Shown piece by piece: positions 19,802-28,086 of a DNA stretch of 64,000 nucleotides. How positions within the stretch are numbered: position 1 is the stretch's first letter; every line of letters starts with the position of its first letter. The translations under genes and the position numbers were made by a program. The DNA is taken from NCBI GenBank assembly GCA_038916785.1, contig JBCLBO010000010.1, forward strand, positions 1 to 64,000, in the 5' to 3' direction. The notes below the pieces were generated by a model that was not told the DNA's origin, searched no databases, and worked only from the letters and a program-made list of their open reading frames with translations. This DNA is from VFKU01 sp038916785. GTDB taxonomy: Bacteria; Hydrogenedentota; Hydrogenedentia; Hydrogenedentales; GCA-2746185.

Positions 19802-19869
19802 GTTCCGGCGATGTGCGGGCGCGGTGCGCATTTCGGTAGAATAGGCGCGCAGTGGGGAAGGAGCGTGTA

Positions 19870-20859
19870 GTGCGGGCTTGGCGCTTCCATGAATTTGGCG
19901 AGATCGGTAACTTTCGCCTGGAGGATGTCCCCTCGCCGCAGCCAGGCCCCGGCGAGGTCCTGCTCCGTGTGCGCTATGCGTCGCTGAATCCGGCGGACCG
20001 GCTCCTGATCGAAGGGCGCTATCCGGGCGCGGGCCAGCTTCCGCTCACGGTCGGGCGCGACGGCGCGGGAATCGTGGCTGGCGCTCCGGCCGGTAGCCGA
20101 TTCAAACTCGGCGATGGCGCGGTCGTACTTCGCAGCGAAATTGGGATCACTCGGCAAGGGACCCTCGCGGATTTCGTCGTGGCGCCCGAGGACTGCCTGG
20201 CGCGCGTGCCCGTGGGTTGGGCGCACCGGGAAGCGGCCTGCGCGCCGCTGGTGTATCTGACGGCGTGGAAGGCGCTCGTCACGCAAGGCGGGCTTCGCGC
20301 CGGCGAGACGGTGCTGGTCACGGGCGCGTCTGGCGGCGTGGGCATCGCCGCTATCCAGCTCGGCAAGGCGCTGGGCGCGCGCGTCATCGCGCTCAGCCGC
20401 GATCCGGGCACGCGCACGCGGTTGGCCGCGCTCGGCGCGGACGCCGTGCTGGATGACGGCGCAACCGATCTCTTCGCACAGGTCGGCCGGGAATCGGGCG
20501 GCACGGGCCCCGACCTCGTCATCGAGCATCTGGGCGGGAAACGCCTGGCCGAGCACCTGGCGATGGCGAATATGAACGGCAGGATCATGGTAATCGGATT
20601 GCTGGCCGGGCGCGCGGCGGAGTTGGATCTCGGTATGCTCCTGTTCAAGCAGGTGCGCATCGAAGGCGTGCACGTGGGCAAATTTGCTCCCGCGGAGGCG
20701 CAGGAGGCGTGGAAGAAAGTCGTCGCGGCATTGGACGGCGCCGGCGCGCGGCCGGTGATCGACAGGGTTTTTTCGATGGAGCAGGTGCAGGAGGCTTTTG
20801 CGCGGCTGGCCGGCGGCCATCTGGGCAAGGTCCTTGTGGAAGTGAATACGGCGAACTAA
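19870..20859 (+). CDS. Zinc-independent quinone oxidoreductase-like MDR protein
   Basis: The 329-aa protein belongs to the medium-chain dehydrogenase superfamily, quinone oxidoreductase branch. It has an N-terminal GroES-like domain (P-G-P-G-E-V-L-L-R-V, then N-P-A-D) and a Rossmann fold with V-T-G-A-S-G-G-V-G-I-A-A for NADPH. Catalytic zinc ligands are missing, as expected for this branch. I chose GTG 19870 because GGAAGGAG (19855-19862) sits at the right distance; GTG 19852 would place that site inside the gene. Confidence 0.88.
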   Translation: MRAWRFHEFGEIGNFRLEDVPSPQPGPGEVLLRVRYASLNPADRLLIEGRYPGAGQLPLTVGRDGAGIVAGAPAGSRFKLGDGAVVLRSEIGITRQGTLADFVVAPEDCLARVPVGWAHREAACAPLVYLTAWKALVTQGGLRAGETVLVTGASGGVGIAAIQLGKALGARVIALSRDPGTRTRLAALGADAVLDDGATDLFAQVGRESGGTGPDLVIEHLGGKRLAEHLAMANMNGRIMVIGLLAGRAAELDLGMLLFKQVRIEGVHVGKFAPAEAQEAWKKVVAALDGAGARPVIDRVFSMEQVQEAFARLAGGHLGKVLVEVNTAN

Positions 20860-20883
20860 GCATGAAACCAACAGGAGATTTCC

Positions 20884-22143
20884 GTGGAATCGACCGCGAC
20901 CCTGAGCACGATTGATCGCGCCGAAGACTTGCTGCTGGACGGCGAAACGCAACCTGCGCTGGACATGGTGCGTACGTTGTACGGGCAGACGCTGAACAGC
21001 ACGGACCGGGGCCGCGCGCTTGCGCTGGAGGTGGCGTGCCTGGGGGATATGGGCCGGGGCGAAGAGGCGGAGCGGCTGATTGCTGAGATCATGAAGGAAG
21101 AGGGCGACGACTTTGCGTTTGTGCTCGCGGCGGGGATTGAGTTCTCCGACGTGGGCGAGGCCTTGCAGGCCGAGGTTTTCCTGCGCAACCTGTGCGAGAT
21201 CGACCCGGCGAGCCACGTCGCGTGGTTCAATCTCGCGATCGCGTTGGGGCGCGAAGAACGCTACCAGGAAGCGGCGCAGGCCTACGCGAAAAGCATCGCG
21301 GCGGACGCGAGCTTTGCGGAGGCCTACGTGCAGCGGGCGTACTGCCTGGAGATGCTTGAGGACCTCGACGGCGCGGTGGCGATGTACACCGCGTATCTCG
21401 AGCGCGTTCCGGACGATGCGGAGGCGTGGAAGTCGCTGGGCATTGTGGAGTCGGACCGCAAGAAATTCGAGGAGGCCTACGCGGCCTTCCGCCGCGCGCT
21501 GGACCATACCGACGAGCCCGAAGACGTGTATTTCAATTGGGCGATCACGGCTGTGCGCTCGGAGGACGTCGAAGCGCTGGAGCGGTGCATCACGAAATTG
21601 CAAGACCTCGATCCCGAGGGCTGGCGCACGCTGCTCTCTCGCGCGGACTACGAGGAGGCCGAGGAGCACGTGTGGCCGGCGTGGGAGCTGTTGTGTGAAG
21701 CCTTCGATCGTGTGTTGGACGACGAGGAAGACGACGAAGACGAGGAGGCGCGGCCGTATGTGGCTGCGGCGCTGCTGCGATTTGCCGCGCGTCACGACAT
21801 GCGCGACCACGCCGCGGAGAATGTGCTGCGCATTTTCGAGGAGCGGATATTCGCGAGCGAAGTGCTCGAGGCGCTCGAGGAACTCGAAGGCCGGCTGTCG
21901 AACGCGGCAGCCAGTTACCAGGTGATGCTGCGCTCGCCCGATGCGGACCGCCCGCGCTATCTCGTGTACGGCGTGTCCGCTGATGTGGCGGACGAAGCGG
22001 GACGAAGCGCGGTCGAGTTCGAGGAGCGCTGCTCCGGCGTGACCTGGACGCTGTATATGATCCACCAACTCACGGAGCCCGACGAAGGGCGCATCGGCGT
22101 GTACTGGCGGTCGCAGGAGTACAAGCGTCCGCCGGGGACCTGA
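20884..22143 (+). CDS. TPR-repeat protein with acidic linker
   Basis: The 419-aa cytoplasmic protein is made of tetratricopeptide repeats over about residues 1-240 (for example A-W-F-N-L-A-I-A-L-G and A-E-A-Y-V-Q-R-A-Y-C). An acidic linker (D-D-E-E-D-D-E-D-E-E) follows, then a C-terminal domain of unknown type ending W-R-S-Q-E-Y. TPR arrays mediate protein-protein contacts. The GTG start at 20884 is preceded by ACAGGAGA. It lies between an oxidoreductase and an SDR gene with short gaps. Confidence 0.82.
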   Translation: MESTATLSTIDRAEDLLLDGETQPALDMVRTLYGQTLNSTDRGRALALEVACLGDMGRGEEAERLIAEIMKEEGDDFAFVLAAGIEFSDVGEALQAEVFLRNLCEIDPASHVAWFNLAIALGREERYQEAAQAYAKSIAADASFAEAYVQRAYCLEMLEDLDGAVAMYTAYLERVPDDAEAWKSLGIVESDRKKFEEAYAAFRRALDHTDEPEDVYFNWAITAVRSEDVEALERCITKLQDLDPEGWRTLLSRADYEEAEEHVWPAWELLCEAFDRVLDDEEDDEDEEARPYVAAALLRFAARHDMRDHAAENVLRIFEERIFASEVLEALEELEGRLSNAAASYQVMLRSPDADRPRYLVYGVSADVADEAGRSAVEFEERCSGVTWTLYMIHQLTEPDEGRIGVYWRSQEYKRPPGT

Positions 22144-22152
22144 GGGCGGCGC

Positions 22153-22857
22153 ATGAGAGTCATCGTGACGGGTGCGAGCCGCGGGATCGGCAAGGGCGTC
22201 GCGACCTACCTGGCGATGGACGGATGCACGGTGGGCCTCATCGCGCGCAACGCGGAGATGCTGGGCGATGTGTGCGCCGGCATCCGCGAACGAGGCGGCA
22301 CGGCGTTTGGCGCGGCCTGCGACTTGCGCGATTTTGAGATGACGCGCGCGGCGGTCGAATCGCTGGCCGAGGACCTTGGCGGCGTGGATGCGCTGATCAA
22401 CAACGCGGGCGTGGTGCTGCGCAAGAGCGTGTGGGACATCGGGATCGACGAGTGGCGGGCCATGCTGGAGACGAACGTGTCCGGGGTCTTCCACGCGACG
22501 CGCGCGGTGTTGCCGCGGTTCAAGGCGCAAGGCCGCGGCCACATCATCAACGTGTCGTCGATCTCCGGTAAAGTGCCGCTGCCCGGCGGCAGCGCGTATG
22601 CCGCGACGAAGTACGCCGTCACCGGATTCACGCAGTCGTTGTTTGGCGAGGTCCGCGATTTCGGCATCAAGGTCACCGCGATCTTTCCCGGGTCCGTGGA
22701 TTCCGCTTCGCACCGGCACGATCCGGCGGCCGGCGTTTCGTGGAAGGTCACGCCGGAGGAAATCGGGCAGGCCTGCGCGCAGGTATTGCGCAGTGCGCCG
22801 GGCACCGTGATCAGTGAAGTCGAAATCCGGCCGCTGCGGCGGCCGCCGCCGGCGTGA
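22153..22857 (+). CDS. Short-chain dehydrogenase/reductase
   Basis: The 234-aa classical SDR has the cofactor motif T-G-A-S-R-G-I-G (residues 6-13), N-N-A-G near residue 79, a catalytic Ser in N-V-S-S-I-S and the Y-A-A-T-K active site. This is full length. The R in the second half of the Gly-rich motif suggests NADP(H). It starts 9 bp after the TPR gene. Substrate unknown. Confidence 0.9.
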   Translation: MRVIVTGASRGIGKGVATYLAMDGCTVGLIARNAEMLGDVCAGIRERGGTAFGAACDLRDFEMTRAAVESLAEDLGGVDALINNAGVVLRKSVWDIGIDEWRAMLETNVSGVFHATRAVLPRFKAQGRGHIINVSSISGKVPLPGGSAYAATKYAVTGFTQSLFGEVRDFGIKVTAIFPGSVDSASHRHDPAAGVSWKVTPEEIGQACAQVLRSAPGTVISEVEIRPLRRPPPA

Positions 22858-22869
22858 GCCTTCACTCGC

Positions 22870-22983
22870 ATGAAACTGTCGAACGCGCATCGGGAAATCG
22901 TCGAGCGGGAAAAAGTAATTTCGTATCTCCTGAACCTTGAGCACCGTTTTGGCGGGAGCAAGGCGAGGTTTTTGGATACGTGA
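22870..22983 (+). pseudogene. Truncated DUF6883 gene, N-terminal 37 codons
   Basis: ATG 22870 opens M-K-L-S-N-A-H-R-E-I-V, which continues into Y-L-L-N-L-E-H-R-F-G and S-K-A-R-F. This is the usual beginning of DUF6883-type proteins (around 100 aa, often found in or near toxin loci). The frame stops at 22983 after 37 codons. The break coincides with the join to an unrelated C-terminal fragment. Confidence 0.55.
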
Positions 22984-23058
22984 ACAATCACTACGGCGGA
23001 TATGCGCCGGCGAATGTGGATGCGCTGATACAAAAGCTGTCGGCGGCCGGCGAGTAGG
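22975..23058 (+). pseudogene. C-terminal remnant of a DUF72-like gene
   Basis: In the frame ending TAG 23056-23058 the DNA reads G-Y-V-N-N-H-Y-G-G-Y-A-P-A-N, then D-A-L-I-Q-K-L. The F/V-N-N-H-x-x-G-x-A-x-x-N motif is the conserved C-terminal end of DUF72 (YecE-like) proteins. No upstream part exists: the frame abuts the DUF6883 fragment. A deletion joining the two genes is the simplest reading. Confidence 0.5.
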
Positions 23059-23083
23059 GCGGCCACGGGGGGCCGCCCCTACA
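23055..23083. repeat. Intergenic palindrome, GTAGGG family
   Basis: GTAGGGCGGCC (23055-23065) pairs with GGCCGCCCCTAC (23072-23083), with one unpaired base. The TAG stop of the DUF72 remnant lies inside the left arm. It resembles the palindromes at 43351, 46172 and 54442. Confidence 0.6.
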
Positions 23084-23106
23084 TTGTGTCGCACGTGTCG
23101 CGTGGT

Positions 23107-24024
23107 CTATTCCCAAATCCCTTCGGGGACGGGTTTGTCTTCGACGATTTCGATGAGGACTTGGTCGGGGCCGCGGATGAAGAAGCTTTTGTGGGCGAAG
23201 GCGGGCTGCTCGGCGATGGGGGCGAGGATCTCGACGCCGGCGTCTTTCATGCGATCGTAGACGGGCGCGATGCTACGGTAAGAAAACGCGATGTGATCGA
23301 TCACGCGGCCGGCGGTGGGCTTTAAGGCGGTGAGCGGCGGATCGGTCCACCAGGGCGGCGCGGGGGCGTAATCGGGCTGGCCGTAGACGACGAAGGAGAC
23401 GTTGTCGCTGCGAAAACTTCGGCTCCATGCGCGCACGGTGCTCATGTCGGCCGGTTTGGGCACGGCATCGCCGCGGGCTTCGAGGCCGAGGTTCGTCTGG
23501 TACCAGTCCGTCGTTGCGTTGATGTCCTTGGCGAGCAGGTGGACGTGGCCGAAGCGGTTGTGGCCCATGGTGTTGACTTCGATCATTTCGTCGTCCGGCC
23601 CGGAAAGGTACGTGACCCAGATTTGGTTGAGCGGATAGAGCGGCACGCGGATTCTCGCGCCGTTTTGCTTGAACCACTCGTATTCGCTGGGGACGTCGCG
23701 CCCGCCCCAGCCGATGTGCCAGAGGCCGGATTCGAGCGCGCTCGGCGCGGGCGCGGCGACGGTGTTCATGAGGATGAAGGAGCGCTCGGTGAAGAGCGCA
23801 TCGGCGAGGCCGCGATACTTCACCGGAGTCGCGCCGTGCATTTTGGTGTAGTAGGCGATCGTGCGCGCGGGGTCGGTCACGTTGAGGTGGACGTGATGAA
23901 AATGCGCGGGTCCCTGGGCCGTGATCGAGAAGGAAGTCACGAGCACAGCGATGAAGGAGACGCGCGCTATCAACCGGCCCGCGCGCGGCACCGTTAGGCC
24001 TTGGGCATCGAGTAGTCTTGCCAC
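23107..24024 (-). CDS. Exported two-domain VOC (glyoxalase-like) protein
   Basis: The protein of up to 305 aa has a signal-type N-terminus followed by two vicinal-oxygen-chelate modules. The first begins F-H-H-V-H-L-N-V-T-D and the second F-G-H-V-H-L-L-A-K-D. Histidines of these strands and Glu residues such as E-M-I-E-V and L-I-E-I-V could hold a metal. The GTG at 24024 has GGAAAG upstream but overlaps the upstream gene by 31 bp; a GTG at 23991 starts just after that gene and gives a cleaner signal peptide. Extracytoplasmic VOC proteins are uncommon. The reaction is unknown. Confidence 0.82.
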   Translation of the reverse strand: MARLLDAQGLTVPRAGRLIARVSFIAVLVTSFSITAQGPAHFHHVHLNVTDPARTIAYYTKMHGATPVKYRGLADALFTERSFILMNTVAAPAPSALESGLWHIGWGGRDVPSEYEWFKQNGARIRVPLYPLNQIWVTYLSGPDDEMIEVNTMGHNRFGHVHLLAKDINATTDWYQTNLGLEARGDAVPKPADMSTVRAWSRSFRSDNVSFVVYGQPDYAPAPPWWTDPPLTALKPTAGRVIDHIAFSYRSIAPVYDRMKDAGVEILAPIAEQPAFAHKSFFIRGPDQVLIEIVEDKPVPEGIWE

Positions 24025-24461
24025 TCGACGATCTTTCCGTCTCGCACGAAGAACAGGCCGGTGACGTGGAAGGCGTCCTCGCCGTCTTCGCGTGTGAAAT
24101 AGTCGATGCGCTCGTTGATGACGAGATTCCCTATTGCGGCGGTGCGCAGGACCTCGAAGTGCGCCTTCTTGCGCGCGGCGAGGTATTGCTTGGTACCCTC
24201 GGTCAGCGCGGCTTTTCCTTCAATGCGCGGCTGCCCTTCGATGATGCGGAAGGTGATTTTGTCGTCCCAGAATGCCGCGAGTTTTTCGGCGTCGAGGGAG
24301 TCCCACGCGGCGCAGAAGTCGTTGACTACTTTGATGTTCGCTTCTTCGTGCGCGTTGGATGCGGCGCTTGCGTCCGCGGCCATGGCGGACCCACCGCTCA
24401 GCGCCAATGCCGCTGCGCCCAGCCCGCTCAATGCGATGAATTCCCGGCGAATCGTATCCAT
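23994..24461 (-). CDS. Tat-exported SnoaL/limonene-epoxide-hydrolase-like protein
   Basis: The 155-aa product starts at ATG 24461 (ribosome site GGGAGAT just upstream). A Tat signal (R-R-E-F-I-A-L-S, hydrophobic stretch, A-M-A-A) precedes an NTF2-like fold of about 120 residues. Motifs such as A-A-W-D-S-L-D-A-E-K and F-T-R-E-D-G fit the SnoaL/limonene-epoxide-hydrolase branch. Such domains act as small hydrolases, isomerases or binding pockets. It is followed at once by the VOC gene, so the two exported proteins probably act together. Confidence 0.8.
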   Translation of the reverse strand: MDTIRREFIALSGLGAAALALSGGSAMAADASAASNAHEEANIKVVNDFCAAWDSLDAEKLAAFWDDKITFRIIEGQPRIEGKAALTEGTKQYLAARKKAHFEVLRTAAIGNLVINERIDYFTREDGEDAFHVTGLFFVRDGKIVEWQDYSMPKA

Positions 24462-24839
24462 GCGATCTCCCTCGTCTGCGCGCTCCGCGCGAAAGCGTCC
24501 AGCATGGCGAACGGCGGCCGGCAAAGGCAAGCTCCCACCTTTTCTTTCATAAGAAAAGGTAGGCCAAAAGAAACGGTTGCCGCTTCGCGGGACCGCGGCA
24601 GCGAGCTGCCGCGGTCCACATGGCGTTTAGCGGGGGTTGGTTCGGGTGGTGTGCGTTTTTTGTAGGCGTGGGCTGAAGGCGGATTTTGGCATGGGGAAGC
24701 TCAAGAAGGGACCAAAAGGACCAAAGAGACCGAAGCGACCGAAGGGTGGGAAACGGCGGAAAGGGTGATGAGGGGTTGGAGATTCAGAAACTTCGCGGTG
24801 GGGCCTGCGTAGTGTGACGGCGAATTGCGGGTGACCGGA
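24462..24839. other. Intergenic stretch with hairpins
   Basis: No convincing gene. It holds two perfect hairpins: ACCTTTTCTT/AAGAAAAGGT at 24537-24560 (10-bp arms, 4-nt loop) and GGACCGCGGCAG/CTGCCGCGGTCC at 24590-24617 (12-bp arms, CGAG loop). A 25-codon frame at 24691-24768 encodes only Lys, Gly, Pro and Arg after its first residues, in a degenerate K-G-P/K-R-P repeat. It has no ribosome site. Confidence 0.5.
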
Positions 24840-25220
24840 TCAGTGCCCATCGGATTCGAGGTGAGGAAACTGACGCTGGTCTTCGATGCGTGCGGCGATG
24901 TCCGTGCGTTCTTGGCGGGCGTAGCGGCGGCGGGTCTGCATCCTTTCGATTTCGCGCTCGAGGATGATGTCCGCGAGTACTCGATCCGGTTGCTCGTGCG
25001 GCGGACGTCGCACGGCTTCGGCGAACTTCTCCTCCGGGACGTCGAGCGTGTACATGCAACTGATCAGGCGGTCGAAGTCGTGGCGCAGCAGAAAATCCAC
25101 TCGGCGCCGGAGTTCCTCGAGTAGCGCCTCGCGCCCGGGCCGGCCCGATCCGAGGGGCCCGACGCCCCATTGCTGCACGAGCGCGCGGTGAAGGTCTTCC
25201 CAATTGCAGGGTTCGTCCAT
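24840..25220 (-). CDS. Hypothetical cytoplasmic protein, 126 aa
   Basis: The frame codes for a soluble, highly charged, mostly helical protein (M-D-E-P-C-N-W-E-D-L-H-R at the start; later L-E-E-L-R-R-R-V-D-F-L-L). There are no membrane segments or known motifs, and I recognise no family. It is divergent from the myo-inositol oxygenase gene with about 100 bp between them, so the two may share a control region. Codon composition matches the neighbours. Confidence 0.65.
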   Translation of the reverse strand: MDEPCNWEDLHRALVQQWGVGPLGSGRPGREALLEELRRRVDFLLRHDFDRLISCMYTLDVPEEKFAEAVRRPPHEQPDRVLADIILEREIERMQTRRRYARQERTDIAARIEDQRQFPHLESDGH

Positions 25221-25263
25221 GCGATCATTAGGCCAGAGCTCGGTGGGCCCTTCAATCCGGCGC

Positions 25264-25292
25264 GTGTTTTCGCCACGGAATTACGCTATAAT
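25264..25292 (+). promoter_or_regulatory. Possible sigma-70 promoter of the myo-inositol oxygenase gene
   Basis: A perfect -10 box TATAAT lies at 25287-25292, 31 bp before the ATG. The -35 region at 17-bp spacing (GTGTTT, 25264-25269) is weak, so support rests on the -10 box. Confidence 0.45.
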
Positions 25293-25323
25293 TGAACAGA
25301 TTCTCACAAACCGGAGTCATCTA

Positions 25324-26196
25324 ATGTCCGATGTCAAGAAGTCCGCAGGCCCGTTGCAATCTCTCGACGAATGGGAAGAGTTCGTCGTGGAGCGCTACCC
25401 CGAAGAGGGCGTGACCGCGGAGAAGTTCGACAAGGACTTCCGGAACTACGACAACCCGGCACGGGCGGGCGTGCGCGAGTTTTACCGGCAGAACCACGAG
25501 CACCAGACGCTGGAGTTCGCACGCGCGAAGAAGTCCGAATACGGCAAGCGGGACTATCGCGAGATGGGCGTGTGGGAGGCCTGCGAATATCTCAATACGC
25601 TGGTGGACGACAGCGACCCCGACACCGACCTCACGCAGATTCAACACCTGCTGCAAACGTCGGAGGCGATTCGCGCGGACGGCCATCCGCGTTGGTTCGT
25701 GCTGACCGGGCTCATTCACGACTTGGGCAAGACGCTGTGCCTGCGCGGCGAGCCGCAGTGGGCGGTGGTCGGCGATACGTTTCCGCTCGGCTGCAAATTC
25801 TCCGGCAAGGTGGTCTATCCTGAATTCTTCGGGCTCAATCCGGACTCGAAGGACCCGGACTTGATGACTGAGTGCGGCATCTACGAGGAAGGCTGCGGGC
25901 TCGACGCGGTGACGATGTCGTGGGGCCACGACGAATACATGTACCTGATCGCGAAGGACCACCTGCCGGAGTCCGCGCTGTACATGATCCGGTACCACAG
26001 CTTTTATGCCGCGCACCGCGAGGGCGAGTATCAGCACCTCATGAACGATCACGATCGCGAGATGTTCACGTGGGTGAAGGCGTTTAACCCCTACGACCTA
26101 TACTCGAAGGCCGATCAGCCGCCCAACATCGCCGGGCTTAAGCCGTATTACGAAGACCTCATCGCCGAGTTTTTTCCCGAGAAGGTGCGCTGGTAG
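25324..26196 (+). CDS. Myo-inositol oxygenase (MIOX family)
   Basis: The 290-aa protein has the size and full motif set of eukaryote-type myo-inositol oxygenase, the non-haem di-iron enzyme that cleaves myo-inositol with O2 to D-glucuronate. All six iron ligands are visible in order: H108 (I-Q-H-L-L-Q-T), H132-D133 (I-H-D-L-G-K), H202 (W-G-H-D-E-Y-M-Y), H225 (Y-H-S-F-Y) and D258 (N-P-Y-D-L-Y-S-K). ATG 25324 is the natural start. No inositol transporter or glucuronate-pathway gene lies nearby, so its metabolic partner genes must be elsewhere. Confidence 0.93.
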   Translation: MSDVKKSAGPLQSLDEWEEFVVERYPEEGVTAEKFDKDFRNYDNPARAGVREFYRQNHEHQTLEFARAKKSEYGKRDYREMGVWEACEYLNTLVDDSDPDTDLTQIQHLLQTSEAIRADGHPRWFVLTGLIHDLGKTLCLRGEPQWAVVGDTFPLGCKFSGKVVYPEFFGLNPDSKDPDLMTECGIYEEGCGLDAVTMSWGHDEYMYLIAKDHLPESALYMIRYHSFYAAHREGEYQHLMNDHDREMFTWVKAFNPYDLYSKADQPPNIAGLKPYYEDLIAEFFPEKVRW

Positions 26197-26272
26197 CCGA
26201 TACCAAAATGGGGATCGCCCCACGCGCGACTCGTAGAGGGCGGGCCTTCGGGCGAATGCTACACTCCTCTCC

Positions 26273-27289
26273 ATGAAATCCTTTGGCCTCGACGAAATCC
26301 AGGACCTCGTGATCGCCGGTGTCGGCCCGCCGGCGCTGGTGGCGCTGCTCGAGGCCAAGCGCGCGGGACTCTCCGCCGTCGGCATCGACAAAGGGCCGGT
26401 GTGTAGCGCACTGGTCAAGCACCCGACCTACATGAAATGGTTCTCGACCTCGGACAGGCTCGAGCTGGCCGGTTTTCCGCTGCTCACCGAAGAGAAGAGC
26501 CCGACGAAGCGCGAGTATCTGAAATACTGCCGCGCGTTCCTCCGCTACCACGATCTGAAGGTCAACACGTATCGCGCGGTGACCGCGATCCACCGCGAGG
26601 GGGACCGGTTCCGCGTGGACGCGCAGGACGACTTCGGCCGCGCCTACGCGTGGCGCGCGCGGAACGTCATCGTCGGCACGGGTTTCTACGACAACCCCCG
26701 GCCGATCCACGTCCCCGGCGAACACCTCGCTCACGTCACGCACCATTTCTCTGAGCCGCACATGTATGCCTTTCATGATGTAGTCGTGATCGGCGGCGGT
26801 AGTTCCGCGGCCGAGGCCGCGCTCGAACTCTGGCGCGAGGGCGCGCGCGTCACGGTCGTCATGCGCGACGAACGATTTCGCACGAAATTCTGGGTCGAAC
26901 CGGACATCGAGAACCGGATTAAGGAAGGCTCGATCGCGTGCTTCCGGCACTCGCGCGTGATTGAGATTTCGCCGGACGCGGTGACCATCATCGATCGCGA
27001 AGGCGAGATCGATCGCATCGCTGCGGATTTTGTGCTCGCGATGACCGGCTACGAGCCGGACACCTCGATGCTCAAGGCGGCGGGCGCGCACGTGGATCCG
27101 AACACGAACAAGCCGCTGCTGAACGACCACCTCGAAACCAACGTGCCCGGCCTCTACGTATTGGGCACGCTCATCGCGGGAGTCGAGTCAAACGTCGTGT
27201 TCATCGAGAACAGCCGCGACCACGGCGCGCGGATTGTGCGGCACCTTCTCGAGCGGCGTGGGGTTTCACCGCATGTCCCGGCCAAGTAA
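26273..27289 (+). CDS. ypdA: YpdA-family FAD/NADPH thiol-disulfide oxidoreductase
   Basis: The 338-aa flavoprotein has an FAD-binding G-V-G-P-P-A-L (residues 15-21), an NADPH-binding G-G-G-S-S-A-A-E near residue 171 and a closing N-V-P-G-L-Y-V-L-G-T motif. The phrase G-T-G-F-Y-D-N-P and the absence of a C-x-x-C dithiol fit YpdA (Bdr), which reduces bacillithiol disulfide in Firmicutes and related groups. Whether this organism makes bacillithiol cannot be seen here. It lies 76 bp after the MIOX gene. Confidence 0.85.
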   Translation: MKSFGLDEIQDLVIAGVGPPALVALLEAKRAGLSAVGIDKGPVCSALVKHPTYMKWFSTSDRLELAGFPLLTEEKSPTKREYLKYCRAFLRYHDLKVNTYRAVTAIHREGDRFRVDAQDDFGRAYAWRARNVIVGTGFYDNPRPIHVPGEHLAHVTHHFSEPHMYAFHDVVVIGGGSSAAEAALELWREGARVTVVMRDERFRTKFWVEPDIENRIKEGSIACFRHSRVIEISPDAVTIIDREGEIDRIAADFVLAMTGYEPDTSMLKAAGAHVDPNTNKPLLNDHLETNVPGLYVLGTLIAGVESNVVFIENSRDHGARIVRHLLERRGVSPHVPAK

Positions 27290-27301
27290 AGGGGCCGCTC
27301 A

Positions 27302-27388
27302 GTGGATCGCCGGTATCGCGAATACGTCAGCCCGAAGAACTGGCGCGCTTGGGTCGAGCCGGTGCGCATGTGCATCCAAAGGGTGTAG
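27302..27388 (+). CDS. Possible 28-aa peptide or gene remnant
   Basis: A GTG at 27302 opens 28 codons reading D-R-R-Y-R-E-Y-V, then P-K-N-W-R-A-W-V-E-P-V-R. The composition is protein-like (four aromatic residues, alternating charge). It has only a weak AAAGGGG upstream and no homologue I know. It sits in the 136-bp gap between ypdA and the P460 gene and may be a leftover of a deleted gene. Confidence 0.25.
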   Translation: MDRRYREYVSPKNWRAWVEPVRMCIQRV

Positions 27389-27425
27389 TCAGTCCCGCAG
27401 CCGCGGAAAAATCGGGAGACCCCAA

Positions 27426-28067
27426 ATGAAAAAGCTCTGTGTGCTCGTTCTCTTCACGGGCGTCGTCATGCTGAACGTGATCGGCGTGGCGGACGAGGCG
27501 CCCGCCGCTGTGCCCGGACCGCCGCCGCAAGGGATGACGCAGCCGGCGTATGACGATCAGGGCCGGCTCATCCGCCCCGAGGGCTATCGGAACTGGGTGT
27601 TCGTGGGCTCCTCGCTGGGCCTCGATTACTCCCAGCCGATCGAGGGCCAGTATTCGGCCGGCGTATTCCACCATGTGTACATGCAGCCGGAGGCGGTGAA
27701 GCACTATCAGGAGACCGGCAATTTTCCGGATAAGACCATGTTGGTCATGGAAAATTACACCGCCGGCACCAAGGACGAGAACACCGCGAAAGAATTGACG
27801 AAGGGCAAAGAGGAATTCGAAAATCTCAACGGCCACTTCTCCGACGCGCGCGTCGGCGTTGAGGCCGCGGTGAAGGACAGCGCGAAGGGGCCGGACTCGT
27901 GGTCTTACTACGCGTTCGGTTTGCGCACCGGACTGCTGCCGGCGGCCAAGGCCTTCCCGAAGAAATCCTGCTGGGACTGCCACGACAAACACGCCGCCGT
28001 GGACAATGTCTTCGTGCAGTTTTATCCGATACTCCGCGAAGCGCGCGCCGAGACAAAGCCGGAATAG
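27426..28067 (+). CDS. Cytochrome P460-domain exported protein
   Basis: The 213-aa protein has a signal peptide (M-K-K-L-C-V-L-V-L-F). A P460-like domain begins at the Y-R-N-W-V-F-V-G-S-S-L-G segment, and C-W-D-C-H near residue 180 binds haem c. P460 proteins are periplasmic cytochromes with a Lys-cross-linked haem that oxidise hydroxylamine or detoxify nitrogen oxides; many environmental members have unknown roles. It is a stand-alone gene, ATG 27426. A 72-bp palindrome follows its stop. Confidence 0.85.
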   Translation: MKKLCVLVLFTGVVMLNVIGVADEAPAAVPGPPPQGMTQPAYDDQGRLIRPEGYRNWVFVGSSLGLDYSQPIEGQYSAGVFHHVYMQPEAVKHYQETGNFPDKTMLVMENYTAGTKDENTAKELTKGKEEFENLNGHFSDARVGVEAAVKDSAKGPDSWSYYAFGLRTGLLPAAKAFPKKSCWDCHDKHAAVDNVFVQFYPILREARAETKPE

Positions 28068-28086
28068 CACAATTTCGATGACGTCG

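Noticed and set aside
18397..23094. 1565-codon open frame on the minus strand across several genes
   Set aside because: It runs opposite six plus-strand genes with clear families; its translation has no motif and is compositionally an antisense artefact.
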